DNA of 64,000 bases from Cryptomeria japonica (taxonomy: Eukaryota; Streptophyta; Pinopsida; Cupressales; Cupressaceae). Made by a program: the position numbers and the translations under genes. The stretch covers positions 315,458,041 through 315,522,040 of the forward strand of contig NC_081405.1 in assembly GCF_030272615.1 (NCBI RefSeq), written 5' to 3'. The notes below the pieces were generated by a model, which saw only the letters and a program-made list of their open reading frames with translations, made no database searches and was not told where the DNA came from. This document shows, piece by piece, positions 47,026-58,879 of this stretch. The stretch's first letter is position 1. Each line of letters opens with the position of its first letter.

Positions 47026-48210
47026 TACCACTCCATCATTAACAATGTTTTTGTTGTTATCTTTGTCGTATTTCCAATATTTGTTCTTTTCTTTGGAACT
47101 AGAGCCTTGTGTTTCTTTCCAAAGTATTATATCTCCTTTCTTTATAAGCACATCTTCCATTCTAAGGGTACTATCTACCATTTTGTTAAATGAAAGGTAT
47201 ACTTGCATTTGGATATTGTATTTCAATTCAGGGATCAGGTTATTGACAAAAATGACCATCTTCTCATAATCTGGAATAGGTCATGATTATCTAGAGAACA
47301 TCTTTCTCCAACATTGAAGAAAAGTGAGAAAAGGTTCTCCTATTTTCTGTTTGGTATTGAAAATCTCAATCATAGTGACTGGATGATGAATATTATAGGA
47401 GTATTGTTGGAGAAATAATTTGACTAATTCCTCAAAAGTTTTAATTCCCATAGGTAGGATTGAAAACCATTCCATAGCTTGTCCTCCTAAACTCCTTGGG
47501 AAAAGGTGCATGACATATGTTTGTTTGTGCATGAAATCCATACATAAAGCACAAAATTCTTTGACATGGTCTTGAGGATCTGCATTACCGTCATATTTGT
47601 CAAACTTAGGAATCTCCACTCTTGAAAGAAATGGAGGCATGTAAAGATTTTTGACAAATGGGAACAGGCAGATTGTGTCTAAAGAATATTGCTTTGATGA
47701 TTTATGCTTATTTTTCATTTCTGTGATTTTAGTCTGTAACGCTTGCAATTGTTTATTTACCAGCACTAAGGGTGTCTCTTCCTCTTTAGTGATAAGGGTT
47801 TCAACATTATAATTAGTAGGAAGTTTAGCGCCTTGTTTTGCTAGCTCTAGAAAATAATCTTTTTTTTCTCTAGCCATGATAATCTTCATCATTTTTCAGA
47901 AATCTTTATCCTTTTGATAGCTATTTATAATAGCTTTTGTAGGTTCAGAGGCTTCAGACTCACTAGATGAGGAATCACTATCATTAGCATGGGTACTGAG
48001 ATTGTCATAAGTATTGTATTTAGCAGCATGTCTTTCTTGCCTTTCTCCAGACATGATGGGAGATAAGGGTTGATCAAAAATTGGTAAATTTGACGACGAA
48101 GGTTTATTAAAGGCAAGGTCTTCTACAAAAAATGGATTATCTTTTAATGAAAAGGATGATCCTTTACCTTTGGTATCTTTCTTATGAGAACTTCTGGTTT
48201 GAGTGGGCAT
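47026..48210 (-). pseudogene. Gypsy gag N-terminal part (copy B-minus)
   Basis: One frame runs from the ATG at 48210 (MPTQTRSSHKKDTKGKG) to the copy A insertion point. The N-terminal 100 residues are Ser/Asp-rich. The capsid-like core follows: NLYMPPFLSRVEIPKFDKYDG, DPQDHVKEFCALC, QAMEWFSILP, TFEELVKLFLQQYS and FLQCWRKMFSR. Three stops interrupt (near 47895, 47285 and 47279; TGA, TAA and TGA) without frameshift. It would form the virus-like particle. The distal part is at 26674-27335. Confidence 0.85.
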
Positions 48211-50278
48211 TCATAACTGATACGACTGAGAGCTAGATGTGATGCAGAAGTCAAGATCAAATTGAAGCTAGTTGTTCATTTAATGTAGTGATTTGAGAGA
48301 AGTGACTAAGATTCAACTTGGTTTGAGGAATGATCTATCCTGTATAAGACGTTATCTAAGTAACTTAGTTTGATTTAGTTGGATAAGTAGTTGATTGAAC
48401 TAGCTGAAAGATGATCGACAAAATCATGCAGCACAACTACAGGGGTACACTATCAAGATTATTTATGCTCAAAATTATGATGACCAATTTTATGCTCATT
48501 GTAGGCTGATTAGGCAAGTTTGACTATTTTGAAAAAATGTGTAGACAAACAAGTTTTTGGACTGACAAAATCAGGAATTCGTACGACAAAGTTTTATGAC
48601 CCAAACAATAATTTAACGGTTCCCAGATGATTGAGACAGTTTCTCATATGAGTTATTGCCTAAACTCACACAACAGTTTAGTGACCTCCAAATGACAATC
48701 TCATGAGTATGATGTTTATCCGTATGACAATATGCTAGAGGACAGACGATAATTTTCTAGAAATAGAATGACAATTTTGTATACTCGGACGACAATTCTG
48801 ATAGGACCAAATGATAAACTGACAAGACCAATTAAAACTCGTACAACAATAGGTATTTAGCCAAATGACAATTCAGTAGACTTGTACAACAGTGTATTGG
48901 ACAGAGACGAGATTCTGACACAGATAGAGTTTTGACGACTAACAAAGACCAGATTTTGATTAGGACTAAATTTTGATGACTGACAAAGACTAGTTTTTTT
49001 TTACATGGATAAAGTTTTGATGACTGACAGAGACTAGTTTTTTACTAGGACTGAGTTTTGATCACTGACAAAGACTAGTTTTTTTGACACAGACTGAGTT
49101 TTGATCATTGAGTCATTTATTGTTTTCTCCTATTTCAGTATTTCAGTTTCAATTTCAGGGATGAAAACATAGTAAACACGCAAGATGTATAATGACTTCA
49201 AGAACATCATGCTAACCCTATGAATGTTGGCTTAGAGAAGAAAACCTTTACTTGTAGACTCATACAATGGATTCTAAACATTGTATTAGCCGACTCCAAA
49301 TGCTAATGGGGGCATGAAATGGCAAGTATCTTGGGAGAGTTACTATCTCTCTTGCACAAAGATTATCCCTCTTTCAGAGGTGAATTGGGTAGCCTCTATC
49401 TTATAGTTCTTAGTCAAGAATTTCATTCAAAATTACCCCTTAAAGTCATGCAAGCATGATTGAGGTCTATAGCCCGATAAGGTACCGAAACAATTTGTAG
49501 TCATGTAAATGTGATTGAGACCATGAGGCCCTACAAAATGCTCGATATGAGAGATCTCAAAGAGAAAACTCAAATAATCTCATCCTCTGATATTTTAATC
49601 ACTAGAGGCCTATTTATTATAGTGAGTTGGAATGCTTAGGTCCAGCTGTACTCACTTGGGTCATTCTCACAGGGTGATTATTTTTCCCACTGTGACAAGC
49701 TCGCTAAAGGTACACAAATCTGAAACTTAGAAAAAGATTTGAGGGTTTGTATTTCTGATTGTCTATGCAAACAAGAGCATACTCTCTTACCTCTAAGATT
49801 TTTCTTAAAATACAAAAGATAAATTTGTTTATTAACCAGATAGCAATTTAAGTGCCTAAAAATGAATTTAAAAAATACATGAAGTTCACTTGAATCTCCT
49901 CAGGCAGCCTGCAAAAATAACAAATTGGTAGTCATCTTTTTTGTATGTGATAGGTGTATTCTTCGACAAGTGTTCTGTAAAAATTGGTTAGGTTGTCAAA
50001 ATCTTTTAGGCAAACAGAAAACAATCAAGGGTCAGTATTAGTACCTTAAAATTCAATAAGAAAAACCCTTAAAATGCAGTTTGTTTTAATACCAAAAACC
50101 AGAATAATTTATGAGTATTATCACCAAGTCGTACGATAATTCGCGATGGACCATATGATACCTACAGTTTGTTGTTTGGGCTTTTGTGAAAACTCGTACG
50201 AGTTTTTGCAGAAACTGTACAAAAAAATCCAAAAAATAAAAGTAAACTAATCTACGAGGCCGAAAGATGTAGTCTTCT
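48211..50278 (-). other. 5' leader of copy B-minus
   Basis: No protein is recognised. The leader includes repeated words built on CGTACGA and ATGACAAT (48580-48905 and 50120-50220), a tandem array at 48925-49112, and a block at 49280-49690 that matches the leader of B-right (55610-56020) in reverse complement. Confidence 0.65.
48925..49112. repeat. Tandem repeat, about 4.5 units of 41-47 bp
   Basis: Each unit has TTTTGATGACTGACAAAGAC then TAG and a T-run, then an ACxGAGT-type end. Units begin near 48925, 48971, 49015, 49056 and 49099. They differ at a few positions and in T-run length. Confidence 0.8.
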
Positions 50279-50296
50279 GCCCCACGATGGGTGCCA
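50279..50296 (-). other. Primer-binding site of copy B-minus
   Basis: The minus strand reads TGGCACCCATCGTGGGGC, four bases inside the LTR. B-right has TGGCGCCCACCATGGGGC at 55011. This TGGCGCC type is common in plant Gypsy elements. Confidence 0.8.
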
Positions 50297-50300
50297 AAAA

Positions 50301-51661
50301 TGTGTGAGTGAAAAGTGGATAAGTATTTGCAAGTTGTAAGACAAAACACTTCAATTAAGTCATTGCATGCATGGATAGACCGATATAATCATGAATATAA
50401 AAACCATAACAAATCAACCTATTGCCTTCTAAAAGATGCGAGTATAGACTTGCTCTCGGATTTGTCTAAGCAATACCAATGACTAGACTACACCAAGATG
50501 GAGGATTTAATCTATATGAGCACAAGAATAAGCTAAATGTATGCAAAATTAAGCTAGATGAATGAATATTAAGCTAGATAAAATCAAGCAAACATAATTA
50601 AACCAAATATGCAAAAATCTAAACTAAGATGCAATAATCTCAAAGCACAATATCTTTAATGACTCTAGAGCAAAAAATTGCATAATAATAATAAATCTTC
50701 AGGGTCATTTGAATGAGAGATGAGGGCCGAATTTATAGAGATTCAAAAGAGAGACCAACGGTCAAGATCAATTAGCAATGAGCGGTTGAGATTATTCAAG
50801 AAAAAGCACATTAATTGAGAGATCATATTTAGTTAATATTGAGATAGATTCCAATTATAGTTTGATTGAATGCATTTAGATTATAAGTCTGAGTTTGAAT
50901 TAGAGATTAAAAAAAAATGATTCCATGCACTTGAGATAAAAATAGGTGATTCCATGCACTTTTCTTTAATTTGCTCAAGATTTTTATTTAGAAAAAACCT
51001 TTTCAATGCAACTAAATTTATTTTCTCAAAAGCTTTGAGTCTTAATTTTAGAGAAAATGATTAATGTGATTTAATTGCTTTTCTGATTTCTCAAGTTATC
51101 TCAATTTTAGAAAAAGAAAGATCTTAAGTTTGATTTCTTTTCTCAATTTAATTCTTTTCTTCTGTTTTCAATTTAACTCTTTCTTTTGTAGATTAATTCC
51201 TCTTTTTGTGATTAATCTCTTTTTTGTAAATTAATTCTTTTTTCTATAATTAATTCCTTTTTTTATGATTAAATGACAAATTTATTTATTAATTAAATAT
51301 GCTAGGATATTTAATTAAATAAATAGGATAATTGATCAAAATTATTTACTTGGAATGATTTATGGGGTTACCCCGTTAATGGATTGCTTCATAGGCCAAA
51401 GCAACCCATTAACAGGGTAACCCCATCGTAGGTAGAGGGAAGCGAGACTGGAGGGAGGGTCGGAGCATAGGTCGAAGAAATCCATTAACGAGGTAACCCC
51501 CGTGAATATTTAATTAATGTTGAGTGATTTATTTTCCATTTAACATTAATGATTAATTAATTAGGTGCTCAAGGCTGATTTAATTCCCTTTGGTTAGGAC
51601 CTTCATGATGTTGTCGAGATTAGGGTCTCATGGTTTAGGTGACCATTTTTAGGGTATTACA
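50301..51661 (-). repeat. 5' LTR of copy B-minus
   Basis: Read on the minus strand it starts TGTAATACCC and ends CACACA next to the PBS. Its PBS-proximal 200 bases match the B-right LTR end, for example the segment with GATGCGAGTATAGACTTGC at 50436. The distal part differs from B-right. No partner LTR remains in the window. Confidence 0.8.
51362..51426. repeat. Long hairpin in copy B-minus LTR
   Basis: Arms ATGGGGTTACCCCGTTAATG and the facing CCATTAACAGGGTAACCCCAT pair with one mismatch. An inner TTGCTT/AAGCAA stem extends them, leaving a loop of about nine bases. A third copy of the arm (CCATTAACGAGGTAACCCCC) lies at 51482-51501. Confidence 0.85.
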
Positions 51662-52228
51662 CCAGCATGGTAGAACTCTTGTTGAATTTTTCAAGCTTCT
51701 CATTAGCTTTTGTAAGCTATTTAGTAAGATCTTCATTTTGCTTCAAAAGAGTCTCTCTAAGAGAAATTTCCATATCAATATCTGCTTTGATTTATTCTTT
51801 CTCTTCTTTCTCCTCATGCTAGTGTGCATAAAGAGTGTCATTCTCCTTATTTATCTTAAAGATCTCATGAACTTTCTCTTTGATCTTGTCTTCAGTAGCC
51901 CTCCTAGCTTCAAGTTCTTGACTCATCTGGATCGTAAGGGATTCAAGCTCTCTCCTTAGGTTAACCTTCTCACTATTTAGTTTCTCCACTTCCTCCACCA
52001 ATGCATCTATATTTTCTTCATCATAATAGTTTCTTTCATTGACCTCCAACAACTATTCAATCAGTTCTTTTCTTTTAGCTAGTAATGTCTTATACTTGCC
52101 TCTTAGGGTTTCTAACTCTTCCTTGGTTTCTTCAAGTTCCCTAGCCATCTCTCGATAACTCATACCTTCCCCTGTATTTGCCTTAGGATTAGAGATCCCT
52201 TCCAAGTGATTAAACCTTAAGGAAGTTA
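51662..52228 (-). pseudogene. Coiled-coil reading frame after a Copia-type PBS
   Basis: A single frame of about 190 codons runs from the PBS to the point where copy B-minus inserted. It contains MSYREMARELEETKEELETL, then EENIDALVEEVEKLNSEKVN, and is rich in Glu, Lys and Leu with heptad spacing, so a coiled coil is likely. Stops are TAG at 52053, TAG at 51819, a TAA near 51790 and a TAG near 51718. The position directly behind a PBS suggests a gag-like or non-standard first protein of a Copia-type element, but I recognise no gag core or zinc knuckle. The rest of the element is missing. Confidence 0.55.
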
Positions 52229-52242
52229 GGCTTTGATACCAA
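52229..52242 (-). other. Primer-binding site of the Copia-like fragment
   Basis: The minus strand reads TTGGTATCAAAGCC, one base from the common TTGGTATCAGAGC site, four bases inside the LTR. Confidence 0.8.
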
Positions 52243-52246
52243 TTTA

Positions 52247-53459
52247 TGTACTTATAAGGCACTAAGAGGGGGGGTGAATCAGTGCAAGTAAAAACAATAC
52301 AAATCTGATTATCAATTTCACCAACTTAATACTTAATAGGCATTTAAGAAATAACACCAAGTATGCAATCACCACATAAAGCATAAACCACATGAAACAA
52401 GAGTTTATACGTGGAAAACCCAAATGGGAAAAACCACAGTGGGAGTAGGTACCCACAAAGATCCACTATCTGTAGTATAGAGATCTGACCGATTAAGGTC
52501 TACAACACCCGGTTAGGGGCACACCCTATTAGAAGTGTCTAAGCCTGGTTAAGAGCTTTACAAGAAGGCCTATGAGGACCAGCCCTATTAGGAGCTAACC
52601 AATTTACTAGGATTTGCAAACACAAGTTAATGTGTCACCTGGTTAGAGGATTTAATGATCAGACCTATTAGGATCTGACTGCACCCTGTTAAGAGTGACT
52701 TTATAAGAGGATTTTCTTGCTGCAACTGTTAGGGGGACAAGAAGTACAAATTATCTCAGTATAACACCTTCAAAGTCTAATAAGATCTACTTCAAAACAT
52801 TACAACATCACATAAACTTCATCTCTCAACTACTCTAATCACCGCACTATCAGAAATACAAAATTCGCTTATTAATCTTTCACATTTTCAAGCTCATACT
52901 CATATATCCTTTCATACCTCATCACACATTTAAAATCATCATTAGGTCAGCTAGAACCTTGTTACAATTCCATAGGTCCAATGCATCTAGACAATCTTAC
53001 ATTTCACGCTTTAGTTATGTGGGCCACCGACATAACAAATCCAATTTTGTGCCATTTTATCGATCTGAGTGATTTTCATCACTATCGGTTAAGTCTCTAT
53101 CAGAATACCTACGCTGTCAACCAAATCTTGTTCATCTAATCAAATTAGCACGTGCGGTCACTAACATAACTTCATCTACTAGTCTTCATTGCTTCTATAA
53201 AACTACATCATCTCATTCTTCATAGATTTCCTGTACCGGTTGTCGAAATAAAATATTGTCTATCTTTTACCACTTAAAATCCTAGTTACTGGTTCTTATA
53301 AAAACCTATAGGACTTAGATGATTGTAAAAACATAGTTGACATCAATGACAACATACAACATAGTCATGTCATACAACAATCTAATCAAACATGTACTGG
53401 TTGCATCAAGCAAACAAACAATTATCGGTTTAAATCAAATGATAAAATGCCAATAATCA
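52247..53459 (-). repeat. LTR of a second Copia-like element
   Basis: On the minus strand it starts TGATTATTGGCATTTT and ends AAGTACA. It shares landmarks with the Copia LTR at 15674, such as TTGTCATTGATGTCAA, and CTAATAGGG-type and CTAACAGG-type words. The right boundary is less sure than the left. No second LTR is in the window. Confidence 0.65.
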
Positions 53460-53852
53460 TATCAATCGAGTATATGAGAATTAATGGGATGTTAAAACAC
53501 CCTTCAATGATTTGAGTTAATTTGATGAATTATATTCATATGCATGAGCAAGTATACTTGGTGTGTGAATGTTTCAATAACTATAAGTACAAGGCATTGA
53601 CTCCACCAGGCTCCACAAGTCTAAGTGTGCCCATATCCCTTATGGTGGTTAAAAAGAGATAGCAAACTGGCCAAATACCTAAGCCAAAACATGTCACCCC
53701 TTTATTAGTGCAATCTCCTTGATTTTATTACTTTAATTATTTTATTATTTTGAGTCCCAACTATCATAGTTGACAGCTTTTGAAAACCCATTTGTCATGT
53801 TCAGTTAGCCCGTAATGATTATTTATGCATATTCAGTTAGTTGAGATGTTGT
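53460..53852. other. Unassigned spacer
   Basis: No gene or repeat partner is recognised between the Copia-like LTR and the B-right LTR. Confidence 0.5.
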
Positions 53853-55007
53853 TGTATACACTTAAAAATGGTCTGAAGATAATTAATTAAATAAGTAATT
53901 ATTTAATTAATCCCCCTTCCTAATTTAATTGAATTCATTAGTAATTTGATTAAATTCTCTCTTTCATCTACTTATTTTTAAATCTAAGGATTTATTTAAT
54001 AGGTTCATTTCAATAGTCCCCTTTGATTAATTAATTCAAATTAATTAATCCTCCCCCCATTTCAATCAATTCTTCTAATCCCCTAATTAATTAAAACAAA
54101 TCAATTTATGAGTTGTTGAAAATTAATTAGTCTTTTCCTATTATTTGAATTTTTAAATTCAAATTACCCACATGCCTCCTAACTTCTAACCACCTAACCT
54201 AACCATCCCCCTAACCTAACTCATTCCACCTAACCTTGGGTTTAACTAACCCTATCCTATCTTGCACATTCTAATCTCCTTATCCTAACCTCCTATGGTG
54301 TGGATATTCTCACCTGGAGACACATGGCACTTTGGCCACATGTCTCCTCTCTTGGACACTTACCCTCTTATGAGCAAGGCTCCTTGACACTTGTCACCAT
54401 AGAGTTGACAAGTATCCCTTCCTCCAACCTCCTCCAATTTCACCCTTGATATCTTCAGACTCAATCTTGATTGTTGATTCCTGCCATCTCACCCCTGGCC
54501 TTGGAAATCCTATAAATATCACCCCATTTTGGAGCATAAAGGATTCCATCTCATTATCAATTTAGGTATTGTTACTATAGGAATATCCATTCTAGAATAT
54601 CATTTGAGCATTGTTTTTATAGGCAATTGTATCTTAGATTTAGCTTAATTCGATCATTTTCTACCATAATTGTTAATCATGTAGCTTAATCAATCTCTTT
54701 TCTAGCTTAATTGCATCATCATCATAGCTTAATCATGCATATCATTAGCTTAATTAGACTCTTGGATCAATCTAGCATAATCAATCTCATCTAGTTTGCA
54801 TATCATTATCATTTCAAATCCTCTGTCTAGGTGAAGTCAAGTCACTGGGATTGCTTATCCAAATCTGAGGGCAAATCCATACTTGCATCTCTTAGCAAGC
54901 GATAGGTCGCTTTGTCATGGTTTACCTTTCATTTGCCAACCATGCTTGTAATGATCTATTGAGTGTTTTTGTTGCAGCTACAAGTATCATACTTCATAGG
55001 CACGACA
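53853..55007 (+). repeat. 5' LTR of copy B-right
   Basis: It ends GCACGACA, followed by TTT and the PBS. The start TGTATACACTTAAAAATGGTC is set by likeness to the start of the B-minus LTR (TGTAATACCCTAAAAATGGTC) and is uncertain by tens of bases. 53902-54860 aligns with 63036-64000. Confidence 0.8.
54511..54519 (+). promoter_or_regulatory. TATA box of copy B-right 5' LTR
   Basis: TATAAATAT after CCTTGGAAATCC lies about 500 bp before the LTR end. The same box with the same upstream context is at 63651 in the 3' LTR. Confidence 0.6.
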
Positions 55008-55010
55008 TTT

Positions 55011-55030
55011 TGGCGCCCACCATGGGGCCG
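55011..55030 (+). other. Primer-binding site of copy B-right
   Basis: TGGCGCCCACCATGGGGCCG lies three bases after the LTR. It is the same type as copy B-minus at 50279-50296. Confidence 0.85.
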
Positions 55031-57082
55031 AAAATCTCATTTTTGGCCTCATAGCATCATCAAATTTTTAATCTAGCAGGTTTCTGGTCAGGTCTGATTC
55101 AGAAATTTGTACAAGTTCCCTTTCTGTCTCGTACGATCCCTTTTTTTTGCCCTCGTATGAGTATATGAGAATTGTTGTATGAGCAGGTGAGAATTGTCAT
55201 ACGAATTTTGCTTCCATGTTTTTAAAATAGATTGCATTTTTAAGGTTTTCATGCTTCAATTTGATTACTACTAATGCTAACCCTGGTTTGTTTGTGAGTT
55301 TTTCAACAACCTAACTGGTTTTTGTACAACAATTGTCAAAGATTACGCTTATCAAAGTTTCATTTCCTCAAAACACCAACATGACTACTAGTATATCTGT
55401 TTTGCAGGTTCTCTAAGGAGAACTCAACCAAACTTTGTGTCTTCTTTAAGTTTTCTAGGCACACTTATTTTGCTAATGGTAAATGAACATCTTGTTTTCT
55501 ATGTTTGAGAAGTTGTCTAAATGGTAGGAGAGTATGCTCTTGTCCATTTGGATAATCAGAAATCCTGACCCTTGAAGTGCTTCTATGTTTGATATTTGAT
55601 TACCTTTAGTGGGTCTGTCACAAAGGGAAAAAGTAATCACCCAGTGAGAATGACCCAAGTGAGTACAGCTAGACCTAAGCTTTTTGACTCACTCTAAAAA
55701 ATAGGCCTCTCGAGATTAAAGTCTCGGAGGATGGGATTATTTGAGTTTTCTCTTTAGAGATCTCTCATATCGTACATTTAGTAGGGCCTTGCTGTCTCAA
55801 TCATGCTTGCATGACTACTTCTTGTTTTGGTACCTTGTAGGGCTATAGGCCTCAATCACGCTTGCACGAATACAAGGGGTAATTTCAAACGAAAACCCTT
55901 ACTATGAACCCTAAGATAGAAGCTACCTAATTCACCTCCGAAAGGGGGATAATCTTTGTGCAAGAGAGATAGTAACTCTCCAAAGACACTTGTCATATCC
56001 TGCCCCCATTAGCGTTTGGAGTTAGATAATATGGCATTGAGAATCCATTGCGTGAGACTCGACGACTATATTTTGATTAGCTATTGGGTGTGTACCTAAG
56101 TTTGCAAGCAAAGGTTTTCTCTCTCAGCCAACTTCCTTAGAATTTAGCATGTTGTGCTTGAGGTCATTTATCATATCATGTGTTTTTTGTGTCTTCATCC
56201 CTAAAACAGAAAATCAAACACCAGAAATTAGAAAACAGAAGCAAAACATCAAACTTCATTGATCAAAAATTTGTCCAAACAAAAATGTTGTCTTTGTTAT
56301 GTCCTCAATCGTACGAGTTTGTTAGTTTGTCATACGAAAAATATAGTTTATCATCTGGTTCGGTGAGAATTGTCATATGAGTCAGTTTAGCAGAGAATTT
56401 TATGTCATCTTTTGTCATCTGGTTCTGTGAGAAAGCTCGTACGACTTTATGCCTTTGTCGTGTGATATTTCTAGTTTGTCATATGGGCCTGTCTAAATTG
56501 TCATCCGGGGCTATATAAACTATCGTACGAATTTTTATCTCTTTCAGTCTAGAGTTCTCTTCTTGCGTGTCTTTTTCAGATCTATCATATTTGCTTGGTC
56601 AATTTACAGTGAGCATAAACACCTGATATTTGACATTTTGTGCTTAGATTGTCTTCTTGGTTCACTTGGTCAGGTTATCATCTGTCAAATTAGATTCTAG
56701 AAATAGACACCTCAAGATTTTCAAGTATTTGCCTTCAACGAGTTCAAGATCTAAACATCTCAAAGTGCATTATCACCCTCTTTGATAAACTGATCACTCA
56801 AAACATATTTTCTCATCAAGATCTATCATCCTCTATCACGAAACTACAACGTTTGGTCAGGACAACCTTGTCCCACATCATAGGATATATCATTCCTAAT
56901 AGACTTGGTTTTTATCAAAATCATCATCATTGCACTCCAAAACTGAAGATTGAAAAACTTACAAACTTTTAAACACTTGAATCATCTTTTCGTGTCATAT
57001 CACTCTATCACATTTACATTGACAGTTGATCACTTATCGAAACAAATTTTAGACAATCGAATCCTTGCACGATAACTAACAC
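55031..57082 (+). other. 5' leader of copy B-right
   Basis: No coding sequence is recognised. CGTACGA, CATACGA and CATATGA words recur at 55130-55205 and 56305-56545. The block 55610-56020 matches copy B-minus 49280-49690 in reverse complement, including the GTGCAAGAGAGATAG segment at 55958. Confidence 0.65.
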
Positions 57083-57561
57083 ATGTGTATGTCTATTTTA
57101 ACTAGAGCGCAAAGATGGAAGATCATAGAAATGGAAACAAAAACTTTTGAGATTGCTGAAGATCATAGCAACATGGCATACCAAAGAAAAATACAAGAAG
57201 AAGACATAACAAGCCAACATATCAAAGAAATCAAAAGCCAACTATGTCAAAACCTCACAAGGATTCAAATACATCTCCAAAGAAAGGTGGCTCTTTTATG
57301 CAACTCCTAAAGAGATCCCTAAAGGATTTTGCTGAGGAAGATCAAAATTGCGCACCTATGTCTAGCAATGGCTCATCCCCCCATAAGCAAATTGACTCTT
57401 CAAAGGAATCTATTCCTACACCTCTTAAAAACTTTCAAGAACCTTCCATAGCATCATCACCAAACAATACACCCAAAGATGAAGTTCCCCAAGGGATATC
57501 CATAATGGTCATCAAACCTATTCAAGAGGATCACATCAAATCCCATCTCCTTCATATCTAA
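57083..57561 (+). pseudogene. Short frames in place of gag (copy B-right)
   Basis: Two overlapping short frames (57083-57310 and 57244-57561) lie where gag should be. The second reads MSKPHKDSNTSPKKGGSF, with a Ser/Pro-rich remainder. It has a faint likeness to the N-terminus of B-minus gag (basic start, KG.SF) but no capsid core or zinc knuckle. I take it as a gag remnant after an internal deletion; it could also be unrelated sequence. Confidence 0.4.
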
Positions 57562-58112
57562 GTGTTGATTCCTTGCAACATCCCCATAATGCTTCCTTGC
57601 AAATTGAAGTCCTCATTCATAGAATGCTCATTAAACGTGTCCTAATAGATGGGGGAGTTGGCTTAAAAAAATTCTTATTAAGTATTGTTCGTGATCTAGG
57701 TTATTTTGAAGATGCAGTGGACCCCCGGAAAAAGATCACCATCAAAGCATATGATGAAGAAGAGTGTTCCTCTAAAGGAATTGTGATATTACCCATCAAA
57801 GTGGGACCTTTGCAGAAAGACACAGCATGCCAAGTTCTAGACTTGGACTTACCATACAACATACTCTTGGGAAGACCATGGATACAGGATATACAAGCTA
57901 TTCCATCAACATGTCATCAGTGTCTGAAATTTCTATATAATGGGGAGGAAATCACGATCTTAGTAGACTCAAATCCATTGCAGTGTTGTAGTAATCTAAA
58001 ACCAGCTCAAGAGGTCATTTTTCCACATAACAAAGAGGCAGCATCTTCAAGAACACAATCCAAGGAACAATCATTTGCATCAATTTTTTCAAGCATGGAA
58101 AAACAAATGTAG
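57562..58112 (+). pseudogene. Retropepsin-like protease (copy B-right)
   Basis: The frame holds HNASLQIEVLIHRM, the active-site loop RVLIDGGVGL (Asp kept, D-G-G form), KITIKAYDEEECSSKGIVILP, LPYNILLGRPWIQDIQAIPS and FLYNGEEITILVD, ending at TAG 58110. The normal partners of the loop are present, though LKKFLL replaces the usual LNIC-type sequence after it. It would mature the polyprotein. Confidence 0.8.
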
Positions 58113-58879
58113 CTAAGAGATCGAGGGAACAGAGAATATTTTCTATCATGAAAAACAAACAAGAGCAACTTGAAATTGAAAGGGAAGAAGAAGATGTAGG
58201 AGTCGATGTAGTTCATGCATATGCAGGGAAAATGATAGGAACTAGCCTACTTGAATTAGAATCACATTTAGTTGACTTGGACTTAATCGAGGATGATTAG
58301 GAGCTACTTGCACGAGGTCATTCTGATGAGAGTATCGTTCTAGATATCAAAATACATATTGAAAGCTCTGACATCTCTATCATGATCCCTAATATCTTTG
58401 AAACAATTCAACATGAGGATCCTTTATCCTTAATCCATCCTGAACCTATGGACTGGGAAAATGAAAGCCATACTGCCATTGATACCTTTCCTAATGACCA
58501 TACCATATCCGTATATCTTAATGCAATCTAACTCGTCACAACTTTCACTAGGCATTTCGCTAACATATCTTCAAGTCAAGTGGGTGCCAAATCTCCTAGT
58601 CGCAAAAGTGAAAATAAGGCAAGCAATATCAAGTCTAATGTTGAAAACCATTTATTGGCAACATTAGACCAAGAAAAAATAAAAAGAAAGGATGCATCTA
58701 ACGGTGAAAACCTCCTCGAGGTGTCGGAAGATGGGAGATTTGACACGTTCCCTGAGCACTATCAAGAGAGGTCATCTATCCTGATAGAACTAATAGAGGC
58801 AGATAGCATTGGGACAATAGAGCAACCAAAGATCCTACATCCAACAACTTCTTTATCAAAGCAAGAAATGCAATAATAT
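58113..58879 (+). pseudogene. Protease-RT linker (copy B-right)
   Basis: This is an acidic linker (for example EREEEDVGVDVV and LESHLVDLDLIEDD) followed by KRKDASNGENLLEVSEDGRFDTFP, which matches the linker of copies A and A' before RT. No G-patch-like motif is seen here, unlike the other three copies. Stops lie near 58298 and 58528. Confidence 0.6.

Larger units (their letters stand above)
23151..51661 (-). mobile_element. Ty3/Gypsy (Tat-type) element copy B-minus, split by copy A and 3'-truncated
   Basis: Reading leftward from 51661 there is an LTR (50301-51661), a PBS, a 2-kb leader, and gag. Gag is interrupted at 47021-47025 and resumes at 27335, after the nested copy A. Then follow protease, a G-patch-like motif, linker and RT, ending in mid-RT at about 23151. 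The 3' half (RNase H, integrase, 3' LTR) is absent. Excluding copy A, about 8.8 kb remain. The protein order and the LTR's internal end resemble B-right (53853-64000). Confidence 0.85.
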
